Source of the DNA: Sandarakinorhabdus limnophila DSM 17366
Lineage (GTDB): Bacteria > Pseudomonadota > Alphaproteobacteria > Sphingomonadales > Sphingomonadaceae
Direction of reading: 5' to 3'
Length of the DNA stretch: 64,000 nucleotides
NCBI RefSeq assembly: GCF_000420765.1
Contig: NZ_ATVO01000003.1
Coordinates: forward strand, 186,001-250,000
The position numbers were made by a program, and so were the translations under genes. Numbering within the stretch: the first letter of the stretch is position 1; every line of letters starts with the position of its first letter. The notes below the pieces were generated by a model, which was not told where the DNA came from, searched no databases, and was given only the letters and a program-made list of their open reading frames with translations. Below are positions 38,325 through 47,444 of this stretch, one piece after another.

Positions 38325-38522
38325 ATGAAACCGCCTGTGTGGGCCAGTACGGCCGGATTCCTGATTGGATTGGTGCTCGTGTGGTGGCTGCGGCCGGAAA
38401 CCACCGAAGGCGCTGCGCTTGTCATCATCGTGTGCACGGCATTGCTCACGCTGGGCGGTATCATCGTGCAATCTGTTCGCGGCAGGAAAGCGCCGCCGGC
38501 AGGGGCGGAGGACGGCAAATGA
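38325..38522 (+). CDS. Small two-helix membrane protein
   Basis: A 65-residue protein with two transmembrane helices (about 5-22 and 30-49) and a charged C-terminus. No family is recognised. The ATG at 38325 is preceded by GTGGGGAAA. It overlaps the following lipoprotein start by 4 bp (ATGA at 38519), which supports that both are real and co-translated. Confidence 0.6.
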   Translation: MKPPVWASTAGFLIGLVLVWWLRPETTEGAALVIIVCTALLTLGGIIVQSVRGRKAPPAGAEDGK

Positions 38523-39394
38523 AAGCGCTTGCTGCATTAACGCTGATGCTGGCCGTCGCGGGCTGCGCAAAGCAGCCGCCGCCAGACTCCTCTGCGCCGG
38601 TTGAATCCGTTGGCCCTGATGAACCGATTGTTGGCGCACCGCGGGAAGAGCCGCCACCACCACCACCACCACCATCGCCGGTGGTCGAGGCGCGGCCACC
38701 TTCTGCCGGCCGTCCGCCAACCAGTGCGCGACCTCCGGCGGCAGCTCGTCCGCCTGCTGTCCGGCCGATGGCGATTGCCACCCGCATCTTCCTGGCCGGA
38801 AACGAGCCGATTCCTGGCCAGTTCGGCGCGATTGCCGTGGTGATCTTCCCCAACGGCTCTGATCCGGCCCGGCTGCAGCAGGTGTGCCGGGCCTTTGTTG
38901 CTGTGCTCGACGACAGCGGCGAAGTGAGCGAGCGACTGCCCGATGCCGCCCAGATGGTGACGATCTGGCCGGTGAAAAACGGCAGCGCCGTGCCGCGTTC
39001 GGGCGTGGTGTCCAGCGCTGCGGAGGCGGATCGCCTGTGCACAGCGGCGGCGGCCAATTATGATTATCTGCGCGCCCAACAGGCCATGGCCGGGCTGCCG
39101 TCCGCCGAACGCCTGGCCCCGGCCACGCGCGGGCCACTGCTGGCGGCCTGGGCACCGGGTGCCGATTTCGGCCGCCAGCATGTCTCCATCCTGCGTTATG
39201 ATCTGTCGGGCATTGCCGGCCAACAACGGCTGATCGGCGCGATGCAGGTCTGGAAAGACAAGATCGAGCGTCAGCCCGAATTGTGGCAATCGGGCTGGAA
39301 TACCACCAAGGTCAGATTGTGGCTGTCAACGCAGGTCGATGAACTGGGTGCCCAAATCGGTGCCGCAATGAAACTGGTCAACGACAGTTTCTGA
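38519..39394 (+). CDS. Proline-rich lipoprotein of unknown function
   Basis: A 291-residue protein with a lipobox LAVAGC at residues 11-16, so it should be lipidated at Cys16. A low-complexity Pro/Arg/Ala stretch with seven consecutive prolines follows (about residues 40-85). A folded domain of about 200 residues comes next, with ATRIFLAGNEPIPGQFGAIA, VTIWPVKNG and HVSILRYDLSG. I recognise no family. The Pro-rich segment may span the periplasm. It is 99 bp upstream of hfq. Confidence 0.75.
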   Translation: MKALAALTLMLAVAGCAKQPPPDSSAPVESVGPDEPIVGAPREEPPPPPPPPSPVVEARPPSAGRPPTSARPPAAARPPAVRPMAIATRIFLAGNEPIPGQFGAIAVVIFPNGSDPARLQQVCRAFVAVLDDSGEVSERLPDAAQMVTIWPVKNGSAVPRSGVVSSAAEADRLCTAAAANYDYLRAQQAMAGLPSAERLAPATRGPLLAAWAPGADFGRQHVSILRYDLSGIAGQQRLIGAMQVWKDKIERQPELWQSGWNTTKVRLWLSTQVDELGAQIGAAMKLVNDSF

Positions 39395-39493
39395 ACTGCC
39401 TGTGACGAAACACGTATTTGAAAATGCGCTTTTCCATCCTTATGTCGTTGTTGCGGCGGCATGTGGCACGCCCAAGAACAAGAGGATGGCCCG

Positions 39494-39733
39494 ATGGCGG
39501 ACAAGCCCAACACCCTGCAGGACAAGTTCCTGAACACCGTGCGCAAGACGCGCACCCCCGTCACCATGTTCCTGGTCAATGGCGTCAAGCTGCAAGGGGT
39601 CATCACCTGGTTTGATAATTTCTCGGTGCTGTTGCGCCGCGACGGCCACAGCCAACTGGTGTACAAGCACGCCATCTCGACCGTGATGCCGGCGACTCCG
39701 CTGCAGCTGTTCGAGGCCGAAACCGAAGATTGA
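39494..39733 (+). CDS. hfq: RNA chaperone Hfq
   Basis: A 79-residue Sm-like protein with [40 protein letters not shown] and the Sm2 motif [11 protein letters not shown]. It binds A/U-rich RNA and mediates sRNA-mRNA pairing. Its short C-terminus is typical of alphaproteobacteria. ATG 39494 has GAGGAT eight bases upstream. hflX follows 10 bp after the stop, the usual order. Confidence 0.97.
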   Translation: MADKPNTLQDKFLNTVRKTRTPVTMFLVNGVKLQGVITWFDNFSVLLRRDGHSQLVYKHAISTVMPATPLQLFEAETED

Positions 39734-39743
39734 GAGACAGAAT

Positions 39744-41078
39744 TTGGGTTATCAACCACCACAGGCCGGCGAACTCACCATCGGCGGCTTTGATGAAGCA
39801 CGTGGCATCCGCACCGGTTCGCGCGCCATCGTTATCCTGCCGCACATCCTTGCCAAATCCGCCAATGCCCTGCGCTCGCCCGAAGCCAAGCTGGCCGAGG
39901 CGGAGGGCCTGACGCGCGCCATCGCGCTCGATGTTGTCCATTCCGAAGTGGTGAAGCTGCGCAATGTGCAGGTCTCGCGCTTGCTGGGCAGCGGCCAGAT
40001 CGATCGTCTGGCCGGCCTGGTGGCGGCGATGGAGGCCGAAGTGGTCATCATCGATGGCCCCGTTACCCCGGTGCAGCAGCGCAATCTGGAAAAACTGCTG
40101 AAGGCCAAGGTGATCGATCGCACCGGGCTGATTCTGGAAATCTTTGGCGAGCGCGCCAGCACGGCGGAAGGCACGTTGCAGGTCGAACTGGCGCATCTGC
40201 AATATCAGGCCAGCCGCCTGGTGCGCAGCTGGACCCACCTTGAACGCCAGCGCGGCGGCTTCGGCTTCCTCGGCGGCCCTGGCGAATCGCAGATCGAGGC
40301 GGACAGGCGCCTGATCCGCGACCGCATTGCCCGCCTGCGCAAGGAACTGGAGGAAGTGCGCCGCACCCGCGGCCTGCACCGCAAGCAGCGCCAGAAGGCG
40401 CCGTGGCCGGTGGTGGCGCTGGTTGGCTATACCAACGCCGGGAAATCCACCCTGTTCAACCGGCTCACCGGTGCCGAGGTGCGCGCCGAGGATCTGCTGT
40501 TCGCCACGCTCGATCCCACCATGCGCGCCATCAAGTTGCCGGGGCATGACAAGGTGGTCTTGTCGGATACGGTCGGCTTTGTCTCCGATCTGCCGACCCA
40601 ACTTGTTGCTGCCTTCCGTGCCACGCTGGAAGAGGTGATGGAAGCTGATCTGATCATCCACGTGCGTGACATCAGCCACCCCGACAGCGACGCGCAGGCG
40701 CAGGACGTGGTCGATGTGCTCACCAGCCTGGGCCTCGCGCCCGGCCAGCGTGAAACGCCGATGATCACGGTGTTCAACAAGATCGACGCGCTTGATGCCG
40801 AACAGCGTGAAATTGTGCTGAGTCAGGCTGGCGATGATGCCATACCGGTATCGGCGCTCACGGGCGAAGGGCTGGATCGGTTACAGGCCGCCATGGACCT
40901 GACGCTGCGCGCCGGCGCCCGCGTGCACCGCATCACGCTGCCGATGAGCGATGGCCGCAGGCTTGCCTGGCTGCACAGCCATGGGGAAGTGGTCGGCCAA
41001 TCCGGGGACGAGACCAGCCTGACCGTCAACGTACGCCTTTCAGACAAGGACAAGTCGCGGTTTGACGCGATGACATAA
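39744..41078 (+). CDS. hflX: Ribosome-associated GTPase HflX
   Basis: A 444-residue GTPase that splits or rescues stalled ribosomes. The N-terminal HflX domain (VQVSRLLGSGQIDRLAGL, GPVTPVQQRNLEKLL) and the glycine-rich QRGGFGFLGGPGESQIEADR precede the G domain. G1 is VGYTNAGKST, G3 is LSDTVGFV and G4 is VFNKID. No ATG fits, so TTG 39744 is used, with GAGAGA about 6 bases upstream. It is translated directly after hfq. Confidence 0.94.
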   Translation: MGYQPPQAGELTIGGFDEARGIRTGSRAIVILPHILAKSANALRSPEAKLAEAEGLTRAIALDVVHSEVVKLRNVQVSRLLGSGQIDRLAGLVAAMEAEVVIIDGPVTPVQQRNLEKLLKAKVIDRTGLILEIFGERASTAEGTLQVELAHLQYQASRLVRSWTHLERQRGGFGFLGGPGESQIEADRRLIRDRIARLRKELEEVRRTRGLHRKQRQKAPWPVVALVGYTNAGKSTLFNRLTGAEVRAEDLLFATLDPTMRAIKLPGHDKVVLSDTVGFVSDLPTQLVAAFRATLEEVMEADLIIHVRDISHPDSDAQAQDVVDVLTSLGLAPGQRETPMITVFNKIDALDAEQREIVLSQAGDDAIPVSALTGEGLDRLQAAMDLTLRAGARVHRITLPMSDGRRLAWLHSHGEVVGQSGDETSLTVNVRLSDKDKSRFDAMT

Positions 41079-41138
41079 GAATTGGGGAGCTGAGCCATTA
41101 GGCCTTCCCCCGGCGGCGATGCTTTGGCACAAGACGCC

Positions 41139-42236
41139 ATGCCCGCCCGCTTTCCCCTTTTGGCGCTGGCCGTGGCCCTTGTGGCCGCGCCGGTTCGTGC
41201 CGATGAAACCCCGGTCTCACCGCAGCAGCAGGCGGCGTTTGCCGATTGGCTGAACCTGTATCGCGCAGAGGCCACGGCGCGCGGGTTGAAACCGGAATGG
41301 CTGGACACGGCGTTGACTAATGTGAGGCTGGTGCCGCGCGTGATCGGCGCCGATCGCAATCAGCCCGGCGGCAGCGCCAAACCGATCCGCTTCCCCGACT
41401 ATCTGGCCAGCAAATTCCGCGGCGACCGCATCCCGCACGGCCAGCGCCAGTTTGCCGCCAATCGGGATTTGCTCGCACAGGCCGAAACCGCCAGCGGCGT
41501 GCCGGCGGCCGTGATTGCGGCGATCTGGGGCATCGAAACCAGCTATGGCCGTGTGCTTGGCCGCTATGATCTGCCGTCCGCGCTGGCGACGCTCGCCTTT
41601 GATGGCCGTCGCCGTGATCTGTTCACCCGTGAACTTGATGCCGCCGTGCAAATGGTGGGCGAAGGCCGGGTGGCGCGTGAAGCGATGAAGGGGAGCTGGG
41701 CCGGCGCCTTTGGCCAGACGCAGTTCCTGCCCAGCTCCTATCTTGCCTATGGCCGCGATGGTGATGGCGATGGCAAGATTGATCTTTGGGGCAGCCAGCC
41801 CGACGTGTTCGCTTCCATCGGCCATTATCTGGCCAAAAGTGGCTGGCAACCGGGCGAGGCCTGGGGTTTCCGCACATTGGTGCCTGATGGCTTTGATCGC
41901 AGCGCTGTTGCCGCCGCCGAACCACCCACCCGCTGCGTCACGCCGTTGTCGCGCCATTCGGCGCTGAAACCGGCGCGCGAATGGCGGGCGGCGGGCTTCA
42001 CGCCGGTCAACGGCAGCTGGCCGGCCGATGATGTGGTGATGAGCCTGATCGAACCGGACGGGGCGGGGCAGGGCGCCTATCTTGTCACCCGCAGCTATCG
42101 CGCGGTGCTCGGCTACAATTGCTCCAATCTCTATGCCCTGTCGGTCACGCTGCTGGCAGATGCCATCAGCTTGGCCGGGGCCGCCGCATCGGCGCCGGTG
42201 GCCGCCCCCGTGGTGGCAGCGAGCAGCCCGCAATGA
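41139..42236 (+). CDS. mltB: MltB-type lytic murein transglycosylase
   Basis: A 365-residue SLT_2 family enzyme that cleaves peptidoglycan. A signal peptide (LLALAVALVAAPVRAD) is followed by AAIWGIETSYGRVLGRYDL with the catalytic Glu, GSWAGAFGQTQFLPSSYLAY and RDGDGDGKIDLWGSQPDVFAS. There is no lipobox, so it is probably soluble. ATG 41139 is preferred over TTG 41124. Its stop overlaps the rlpA start as ATGA, making a murein-enzyme pair. Confidence 0.93.
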   Translation: MPARFPLLALAVALVAAPVRADETPVSPQQQAAFADWLNLYRAEATARGLKPEWLDTALTNVRLVPRVIGADRNQPGGSAKPIRFPDYLASKFRGDRIPHGQRQFAANRDLLAQAETASGVPAAVIAAIWGIETSYGRVLGRYDLPSALATLAFDGRRRDLFTRELDAAVQMVGEGRVAREAMKGSWAGAFGQTQFLPSSYLAYGRDGDGDGKIDLWGSQPDVFASIGHYLAKSGWQPGEAWGFRTLVPDGFDRSAVAAAEPPTRCVTPLSRHSALKPAREWRAAGFTPVNGSWPADDVVMSLIEPDGAGQGAYLVTRSYRAVLGYNCSNLYALSVTLLADAISLAGAAASAPVAAPVVAASSPQ

Positions 42237-43123
42237 GTCGGTTGCTGTTGCCGGTGCTGGCCGTCCTTGCCGTTGCGGCCTGTGGCGGGAAGCCCGCGCC
42301 GCGCATTGTAAATGCACCGCCACCGCCGCCGCCGCCGCGATTGGTTGACGTGTCGGACGATTCAGCCGCCGTGGCCCGCGACGCCGCGAAGCTGGGCAAC
42401 TGGCCTGTGAAGATCGGCAAGCCGTATCAGGTCGCGGGCATCACCTATTATCCTGCCGATGAGCGTGATTACCGCGAGGACGGCGTTGCCAGTTGGTATG
42501 GCCCTGGCTTCCACGCCGGCAGCACCGCAAACGGCGAACGCTATGACCAGGATGATCTTACCGCCGCCCACCGCACCCTGCCGATGCCGAGCTGGGTGGA
42601 GGTGGAAAACCTGGACAACGGCCGCAAGTTGACCGTGCGCATCAACGATCGCGGCCCGTTTGCGCGCGGACGCATCATCGATCTGTCGCGCAAGGCGGCG
42701 CAGTTATTGGGCGTTGATCGCGCCGGCACCGCCCGCGTGCGCCTGCGCCGCGTCTATCCGGGTGGACGAAGCGAAATTGCACCGCCACCGCCACCGCCGT
42801 TCGTCGTCGCATCGGCACCGGTCGCCCCTGTCACCACAATTTCCTTGCCCACGGCCAGCCGCGAACCCGCACGCGCAACAACGTCCACCGGCGCCAACTG
42901 GCTGGTGCAGGTGGCGGCGCTGGGCGACGGCGGCCGCGTTTCCTGGCTGAAGGGCTTCCTTTCCAGCTTCGGCCCGGTGTTGACCGAAAGCCTGCCCGGC
43001 GGCCTCACCCGTGTGCGGCTTGGCCCCTTTGGCAGCGAAACCATGGCCAGCGCGGCGCTGGCGCAGGTGCGCGCTGCCGGCTATGCCGACGCCAGACTGA
43101 TTCCTCCCACCACATCACGCTGA
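42233..43123 (+). CDS. rlpA: RlpA-type septal lipoprotein with SPOR domain
   Basis: A 296-residue lipoprotein with a lipobox VAACGG (Cys near residue 17). A Pro-rich linker precedes a double-psi beta-barrel transglycosylase domain (GVASWYGPGFHAGSTANGE, TLPMPSWVEV and VRINDRGPFARGRIIDLS). A C-terminal SPOR domain (about 220-296) should bind denuded septal glycan. RlpA homologues cleave such glycans at division. It lies between mltB and dacA. Confidence 0.94.
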   Translation: MSRLLLPVLAVLAVAACGGKPAPRIVNAPPPPPPPRLVDVSDDSAAVARDAAKLGNWPVKIGKPYQVAGITYYPADERDYREDGVASWYGPGFHAGSTANGERYDQDDLTAAHRTLPMPSWVEVENLDNGRKLTVRINDRGPFARGRIIDLSRKAAQLLGVDRAGTARVRLRRVYPGGRSEIAPPPPPPFVVASAPVAPVTTISLPTASREPARATTSTGANWLVQVAALGDGGRVSWLKGFLSSFGPVLTESLPGGLTRVRLGPFGSETMASAALAQVRAAGYADARLIPPTTSR

Positions 43124-43146
43124 TTGACCCAAGGACGAAAATTCTG

Positions 43147-44298
43147 ATGCGCCTGATTGCTCCGATTGCTTTGTTCCTTGCCGCTACGCCCGCCCTTGCG
43201 CAGGCCCCGGCCTATACCACCGCGGCGCCCATCGCTTTCCTGAAGGACCTGCAGACCGGTCGCATCCTGTTGGCCAAGGATGCCGACAAGCGCATCCCGC
43301 CCGCTTCGATGGGCAAGATGATGAGCGTCTATGTTGCCTTCAAGCTGATCAAGTCGGGCGAAGCCAATCTGGAACAGCCGATCCTGGTGCGTGAGGAAAC
43401 CTGGAAGAAGTGGAACAACCAGGGCAGCACCATGTTCCTGGACGTGAACAGCCAGGTGAGCGTTGAAAACCTGCTGCACGGCATCGTCACCCTGTCGGGC
43501 AATGACGCTTGCGTGGTGCTGGCCGAAGGGCTGGGCGGTACCGAAGCCAATTATGTCGCGCTGATGAACCGCGAAGCCAAGCGCCTGGGCCTGAAGAGCA
43601 GCAATTTCGCCAACACCAATGGCTGGCCTGATCCGAACGAATATGTGACCGCCCGCGATCTGGCCATGATCGCCGAAGCCACTATCCGCGATTTCCCCGA
43701 TCTCTACGCCCGCTTCTACCAGAAGGAAGGCTTTACGTGGGGCAAGACCATGGGTGCCGGCCAGGCCATCACCCAGGGCAACCGCAATCCCTTGTTGGGC
43801 AAGGTGGCTGGCGCCGATGGCCTGAAGACCGGCCACACCGAAGAGGCCGGCTATGGCTTCACCGGTTCCGCCGTGCAGAACGGCCGCCGCCTGGTGATGG
43901 TCGTCGCCGGCCTGCCCAGCTTTGGCGAGCGCGTGTCCGCCAGTGTCGATTTCATGAACTGGGGCTTTGCCGCCTGGCAGAATATCCCGCTCGGCAAGAA
44001 GGGCCAGGTGATGGGCAAGGTTGCCATCAGTGGCGCTGCCGATCCGTCCATCGACGCGGTGGCTGGCAAGGACCTGTTTGTCACGCTGCCGCGCGGTTTC
44101 GGCATGGAGCGCAAGACGAGCGTTGAAGCGCTGCCCGGCTTGTCCGCACCGCTCAAGGCCGGCCAGCAGGTCGGCAATCTCGTGGTCACCATGCCCGGCC
44201 AGCAACCGCTCAAGGCGCCGTTGGTGACTCCGGTCGCCATCGAGGAAGCCGGCATGTTCCGCCGCGCGTGGAACTGGCTGATGAGCTTCTTCGGCTGA
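43147..44298 (+). CDS. dacA: D-alanyl-D-alanine carboxypeptidase (PBP5/6 family)
   Basis: A 383-residue low-molecular-weight penicillin-binding protein that trims the terminal D-Ala of muropeptides. A signal peptide ends near ATPALAQ. The catalytic Ser54 is in ASMGKMMS, the SGN motif in TLSGNDACVVLAE and the KTG motif in ADGLKTGHTEEAGYGFTG. The amphipathic C-terminus FRRAWNWLMSFFG would anchor it to the inner membrane. Its stop overlaps tmk by one base. Confidence 0.96.
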   Translation: MRLIAPIALFLAATPALAQAPAYTTAAPIAFLKDLQTGRILLAKDADKRIPPASMGKMMSVYVAFKLIKSGEANLEQPILVREETWKKWNNQGSTMFLDVNSQVSVENLLHGIVTLSGNDACVVLAEGLGGTEANYVALMNREAKRLGLKSSNFANTNGWPDPNEYVTARDLAMIAEATIRDFPDLYARFYQKEGFTWGKTMGAGQAITQGNRNPLLGKVAGADGLKTGHTEEAGYGFTGSAVQNGRRLVMVVAGLPSFGERVSASVDFMNWGFAAWQNIPLGKKGQVMGKVAISGAADPSIDAVAGKDLFVTLPRGFGMERKTSVEALPGLSAPLKAGQQVGNLVVTMPGQQPLKAPLVTPVAIEEAGMFRRAWNWLMSFFG

Positions 44299-44909
44299 TG
44301 AAGACTGGCCGTTTCATCACGCTGGAAGGCGGGGAGGGGAGCGGCAAGTCCACGCAAGGCCGGCTGCTCGCCGAGGCGTTGCGAGCCGATGGCCACGAGG
44401 TGCTGCTGACCCGCGAACCGGGCGGCACGCCGGGTGCGGAAGCCATTCGCAGCCTGCTGGTGACCGGCGATCCCGATCGCTGGACGCCGTGGAGCGATGC
44501 ACTGTTGATGACGGCCGCGCGTGTTGATCACGTCGCGCGCGTCATACGCCCGGCGCTGGAACGCGGCGCCACGGTGATCTGTGATCGTTTCATCGACTCC
44601 ACTCGCGCCTATCAGGGGGCGGGACGCGGGCTGGAAGATGCGGCGCTGATCGATCTGCACAACCAAGCGGTTTGCCTGTGGCCTGATCTCACGCTGGTGC
44701 TGCTGCTCGATGAAGCCGAAGGGCTTGCCCGGGCGGCGGCGCGGGGCGGTGCGGAAGCTCGCTTTGAAGCCATCGGCGGCGATTTCCACGCCCGCGTGCA
44801 GGAATTTTTCGTGGCATTGCCCAAGGCCGAGCCGGCCCGCTGCAAGGCCGTCAACGCCGGCGGCAGCATCGACGATGTGGCAGGGCGCCTCCGGGACGCG
44901 CTGTGCTGA
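44298..44909 (+). CDS. tmk: Thymidylate kinase
   Basis: A 203-residue kinase that makes dTDP. The P-loop is LEGGEGSGKSTQ, the TMP-binding loop LLTREPGGTPGAEAIR and the region VICDRFIDSTRAYQGAGRG. ATG 44298 overlaps the dacA stop as TGATG. The next gene holB starts inside its 3' end (7-bp overlap); tmk-holB pairing is widespread in bacteria. Confidence 0.96.
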   Translation: MKTGRFITLEGGEGSGKSTQGRLLAEALRADGHEVLLTREPGGTPGAEAIRSLLVTGDPDRWTPWSDALLMTAARVDHVARVIRPALERGATVICDRFIDSTRAYQGAGRGLEDAALIDLHNQAVCLWPDLTLVLLLDEAEGLARAAARGGAEARFEAIGGDFHARVQEFFVALPKAEPARCKAVNAGGSIDDVAGRLRDALC

Positions 44910-45871
44910 TCGGCCACCAAGCCCAGATCGAGGCCTTGACCGCCGCCTTCACCGGTGGCCGTCCGCATCACGCCTGGCTGCTGGTCGGCCAGCAGGGGCT
45001 GGGCAAGGCGAGCTTTGCGCGGGAGGCGGCAACCTGGCTGCTGGCCGGCGCACCGCGCGGTGATGGATTTGCCGTGCCGCCCGAAGGCGACGCCGCCCGC
45101 CTGATGGCCGCAGGATCGCACCTCGATTATCGCCTGATCGAACGCACCGAAGCCAAGACCGGCAAGCTGCGCAGTGAAATCGTTATCGGCCAGATCGTGC
45201 GCCGGCCTGACGGCGAGGGGCAGCCGCTGCGCGAGTTCCTGTCGGGAACACCGATGCTGGGCCCGCGCCGTGTGGTGGTGATCGATGCGGCTGACGACAT
45301 GAATCGCAACACAGCCAACGCCTTGCTGAAAAGCCTTGAGGAGCCGTCGGAAGATACGGTTTTCCTTCTGGTCAGCCACTCGCCCGGCCGGTTGCTGCCC
45401 ACCATTCGCTCGCGCTGCCGCACGTTGCGCTTTTCCCGCCTCACCGACGCAGAAGTCTCCCGCGTTCTGGCCAGCGCTGATCTGGAAGGCGAGGACGAAA
45501 ACCTGCTCGTGCGCCTGGCCGAAGGCTGCCCCGGCCGCGCCATCGCCCTGGCCGGCGCCGGCATCACCGCGCTGGAACGCGATCTGGGCCAACTTGCCGA
45601 TCTGCCGCCGCAGATTGCCAACCCGGCCGCCCTGATGCTGGCGCGCGGGATTGGCGGCAAGGGCCGGGAAGGGCGCTATGCCGCGCTGCTCGATCGTGTG
45701 CCGGCTTTGATCGCCGATCGCGCCCAACGCCTGACCGGCCCGGCGCGGGGGGCGGCCATTGCCGAATGGGAGGCCGCCAGCCGTCTCGCCCGCGAAGCCG
45801 TGCCGCTGCAACTGGAACCGGGGCAGGTGGCGCATCGTCTCGCCCTGCATCTGGCCGCCGTGCCTGCTTGA
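44903..45871 (+). CDS. holB: DNA polymerase III subunit delta'
   Basis: A 322-residue clamp-loader subunit. The AAA+ fold is visible, with a degenerate P-loop VGQQGLGKASFARE (Ala in place of the Ser/Thr that contacts phosphate), as expected for delta', which does not hydrolyse ATP. It also has VVVIDAADDMNRNTANALLK, LEEPSEDTVFLLVSH and IRSRCRTLRF. The start is GTG 44903, inside tmk. It is followed by metG. Confidence 0.93.
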   Translation: MLIGHQAQIEALTAAFTGGRPHHAWLLVGQQGLGKASFAREAATWLLAGAPRGDGFAVPPEGDAARLMAAGSHLDYRLIERTEAKTGKLRSEIVIGQIVRRPDGEGQPLREFLSGTPMLGPRRVVVIDAADDMNRNTANALLKSLEEPSEDTVFLLVSHSPGRLLPTIRSRCRTLRFSRLTDAEVSRVLASADLEGEDENLLVRLAEGCPGRAIALAGAGITALERDLGQLADLPPQIANPAALMLARGIGGKGREGRYAALLDRVPALIADRAQRLTGPARGAAIAEWEAASRLAREAVPLQLEPGQVAHRLALHLAAVPA

Positions 45872-45904
45872 ATCTGGGACCATATTGCCCCATTGGCCGT
45901 GGCC

Positions 45905-47440
45905 ATGAGCAAGCCCCGCTTCTACGTCACCACCGCCATCGCCTATCCCAACGGCCGCCCGCACATGGGCCATGCCTATGAAGCGATCGCCACCGATGTC
46001 ATCGCCCGCTTCAAACGGCTCGATGGTTTTGATGTGCGCTTCCTTACCGGCACAGACGAACATGGCCTGAAGATCGACCAGGCCGCCCGCGCCGCCGGCA
46101 AGCCGCCCAAGGCCTATGTCGATGACATGGTGGCGCCGTTCCAGTCGCTTCATGAATCCCTCGGGATCAGCTTCGACCGTTTCATCCGGACCACCGATGA
46201 TGATCACAAGGCGCTGGTGCAGGCGCTGTGGCAGCGCATGGCGGCCAATGGTGACCTGTATCTGGGCCGCTATGAAGGCTGGTACTCGGTGCGCGACGAG
46301 GCCTATTATGACGAAGGTGAACTCGTTACCGGCGAGGATGGTGGCAAGCTCTCTCCCAACGGCGCGCCGGTCGAATGGACTGTGGAGGAAAGCTGGTTCT
46401 TCAAGCTTTCGGCCTATCAGGACAAGCTGCTGGCGCTGTACGAGAGCCACCCCGAGTATATTCAGCCCGCTAGTCGTTTCAATGAGATGCGCGCCTTTGT
46501 TGCCGGCGTGCTTTCGGATCTGTCGGTCAGCCGCACCAGCTTCACCTGGGGCATCCCGGTGCCGGGGGATGAGCGCCATGTGATGTATGTCTGGCTCGAC
46601 GCGCTGGCCAATTATCTCACCGGGGCAGACGCAACTGGTCGGGGCAGCCTCGATGGCGAATGGTGGCCGGCCGATCTGCACGTTGTGGGTAAGGACGTGG
46701 TGCGCTTCCATGCCGTTTATTGGCCGGCGTTCCTGATGTCTGCCGGGATCGCGCTGCCCAAAACCGTGTTCGGCCACGGTTTTCTTCTCAACCGCGGCGA
46801 GAAAATGTCGAAATCGCTCGGCAATGTCGTCGATCCGGCCGCCATGGTGGACCGCTTCGGCGTTGATCGCCTGCGTTGGTTCCTGTGCCGCGAAGTCGCT
46901 TTTGGTGATGACGGCAGCTACAGCGACGAAGCCATCGTGGAGCGTACAAACGCCGATCTGGCCAACGGCATCGGCAACCTGGCCCAGCGCAGCCTGTCGA
47001 TGGTGGCCAAGAACCTCGGCGGCGTGATGCCGGTGCGCGGCGAGGCTGGTGAAACGGAATTGCGCCTGAAGGAGGCATTCCTGTCCGGCAGCGAAGCCTA
47101 TTTCACCGCCATGAACGCGCTGGCGCTACACAAGGCTCTCGATGCGTTGATGGCCATGGTCGCCGCCGCCAACGGCTATTTCGCCGAGAATGCGCCGTGG
47201 GCGCTGGCCAAGACCGACGTGGCCCGCATGGCCGAAGTGCTGGCCGCCACGCTTGACGCCACCCGCCGCATCGTCATCCTGGCCCAGCCCTTCATGCCGG
47301 CCAGCACGACGCAGCTGCTCGATCAGCTGGGCGTGGCCGCTGATTTGTGTGATTTCAATGGCTTCAACACGCCGGTTGACGCCGGCACGCAACTGCCGGC
47401 CCCGGCCGGCGTGTTTCCGCGCATCACGCTGGAAGGCTGA
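45905..47440 (+). CDS. metG: Methionyl-tRNA synthetase
   Basis: A 511-residue class I synthetase with the HIGH-type motif YPNGRPHMGHAYE, FLTGTDEHGLKIDQAA and the KMSKS motif EKMSKSLGNVV. It is the shorter type without the C-terminal tRNA-binding (EMAP-like) domain, and no zinc CXXC knuckle is apparent. ATG 45905 is preferred to the in-frame TTG at 45893. It lies 33 bp after holB and 4 bp before tatD. Confidence 0.96.
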   Translation: MSKPRFYVTTAIAYPNGRPHMGHAYEAIATDVIARFKRLDGFDVRFLTGTDEHGLKIDQAARAAGKPPKAYVDDMVAPFQSLHESLGISFDRFIRTTDDDHKALVQALWQRMAANGDLYLGRYEGWYSVRDEAYYDEGELVTGEDGGKLSPNGAPVEWTVEESWFFKLSAYQDKLLALYESHPEYIQPASRFNEMRAFVAGVLSDLSVSRTSFTWGIPVPGDERHVMYVWLDALANYLTGADATGRGSLDGEWWPADLHVVGKDVVRFHAVYWPAFLMSAGIALPKTVFGHGFLLNRGEKMSKSLGNVVDPAAMVDRFGVDRLRWFLCREVAFGDDGSYSDEAIVERTNADLANGIGNLAQRSLSMVAKNLGGVMPVRGEAGETELRLKEAFLSGSEAYFTAMNALALHKALDALMAMVAAANGYFAENAPWALAKTDVARMAEVLAATLDATRRIVILAQPFMPASTTQLLDQLGVAADLCDFNGFNTPVDAGTQLPAPAGVFPRITLEG

Positions 47441-47444
47441 CGAC

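Noticed and set aside
38601-38843. A plus-strand frame with six consecutive histidines (HHHHHH)
   Set aside because: It is a shifted reading of the proline-rich CCA-repeat part of the lipoprotein gene at 38519-39394; it has no ribosome-binding site and runs inside a better-supported gene.
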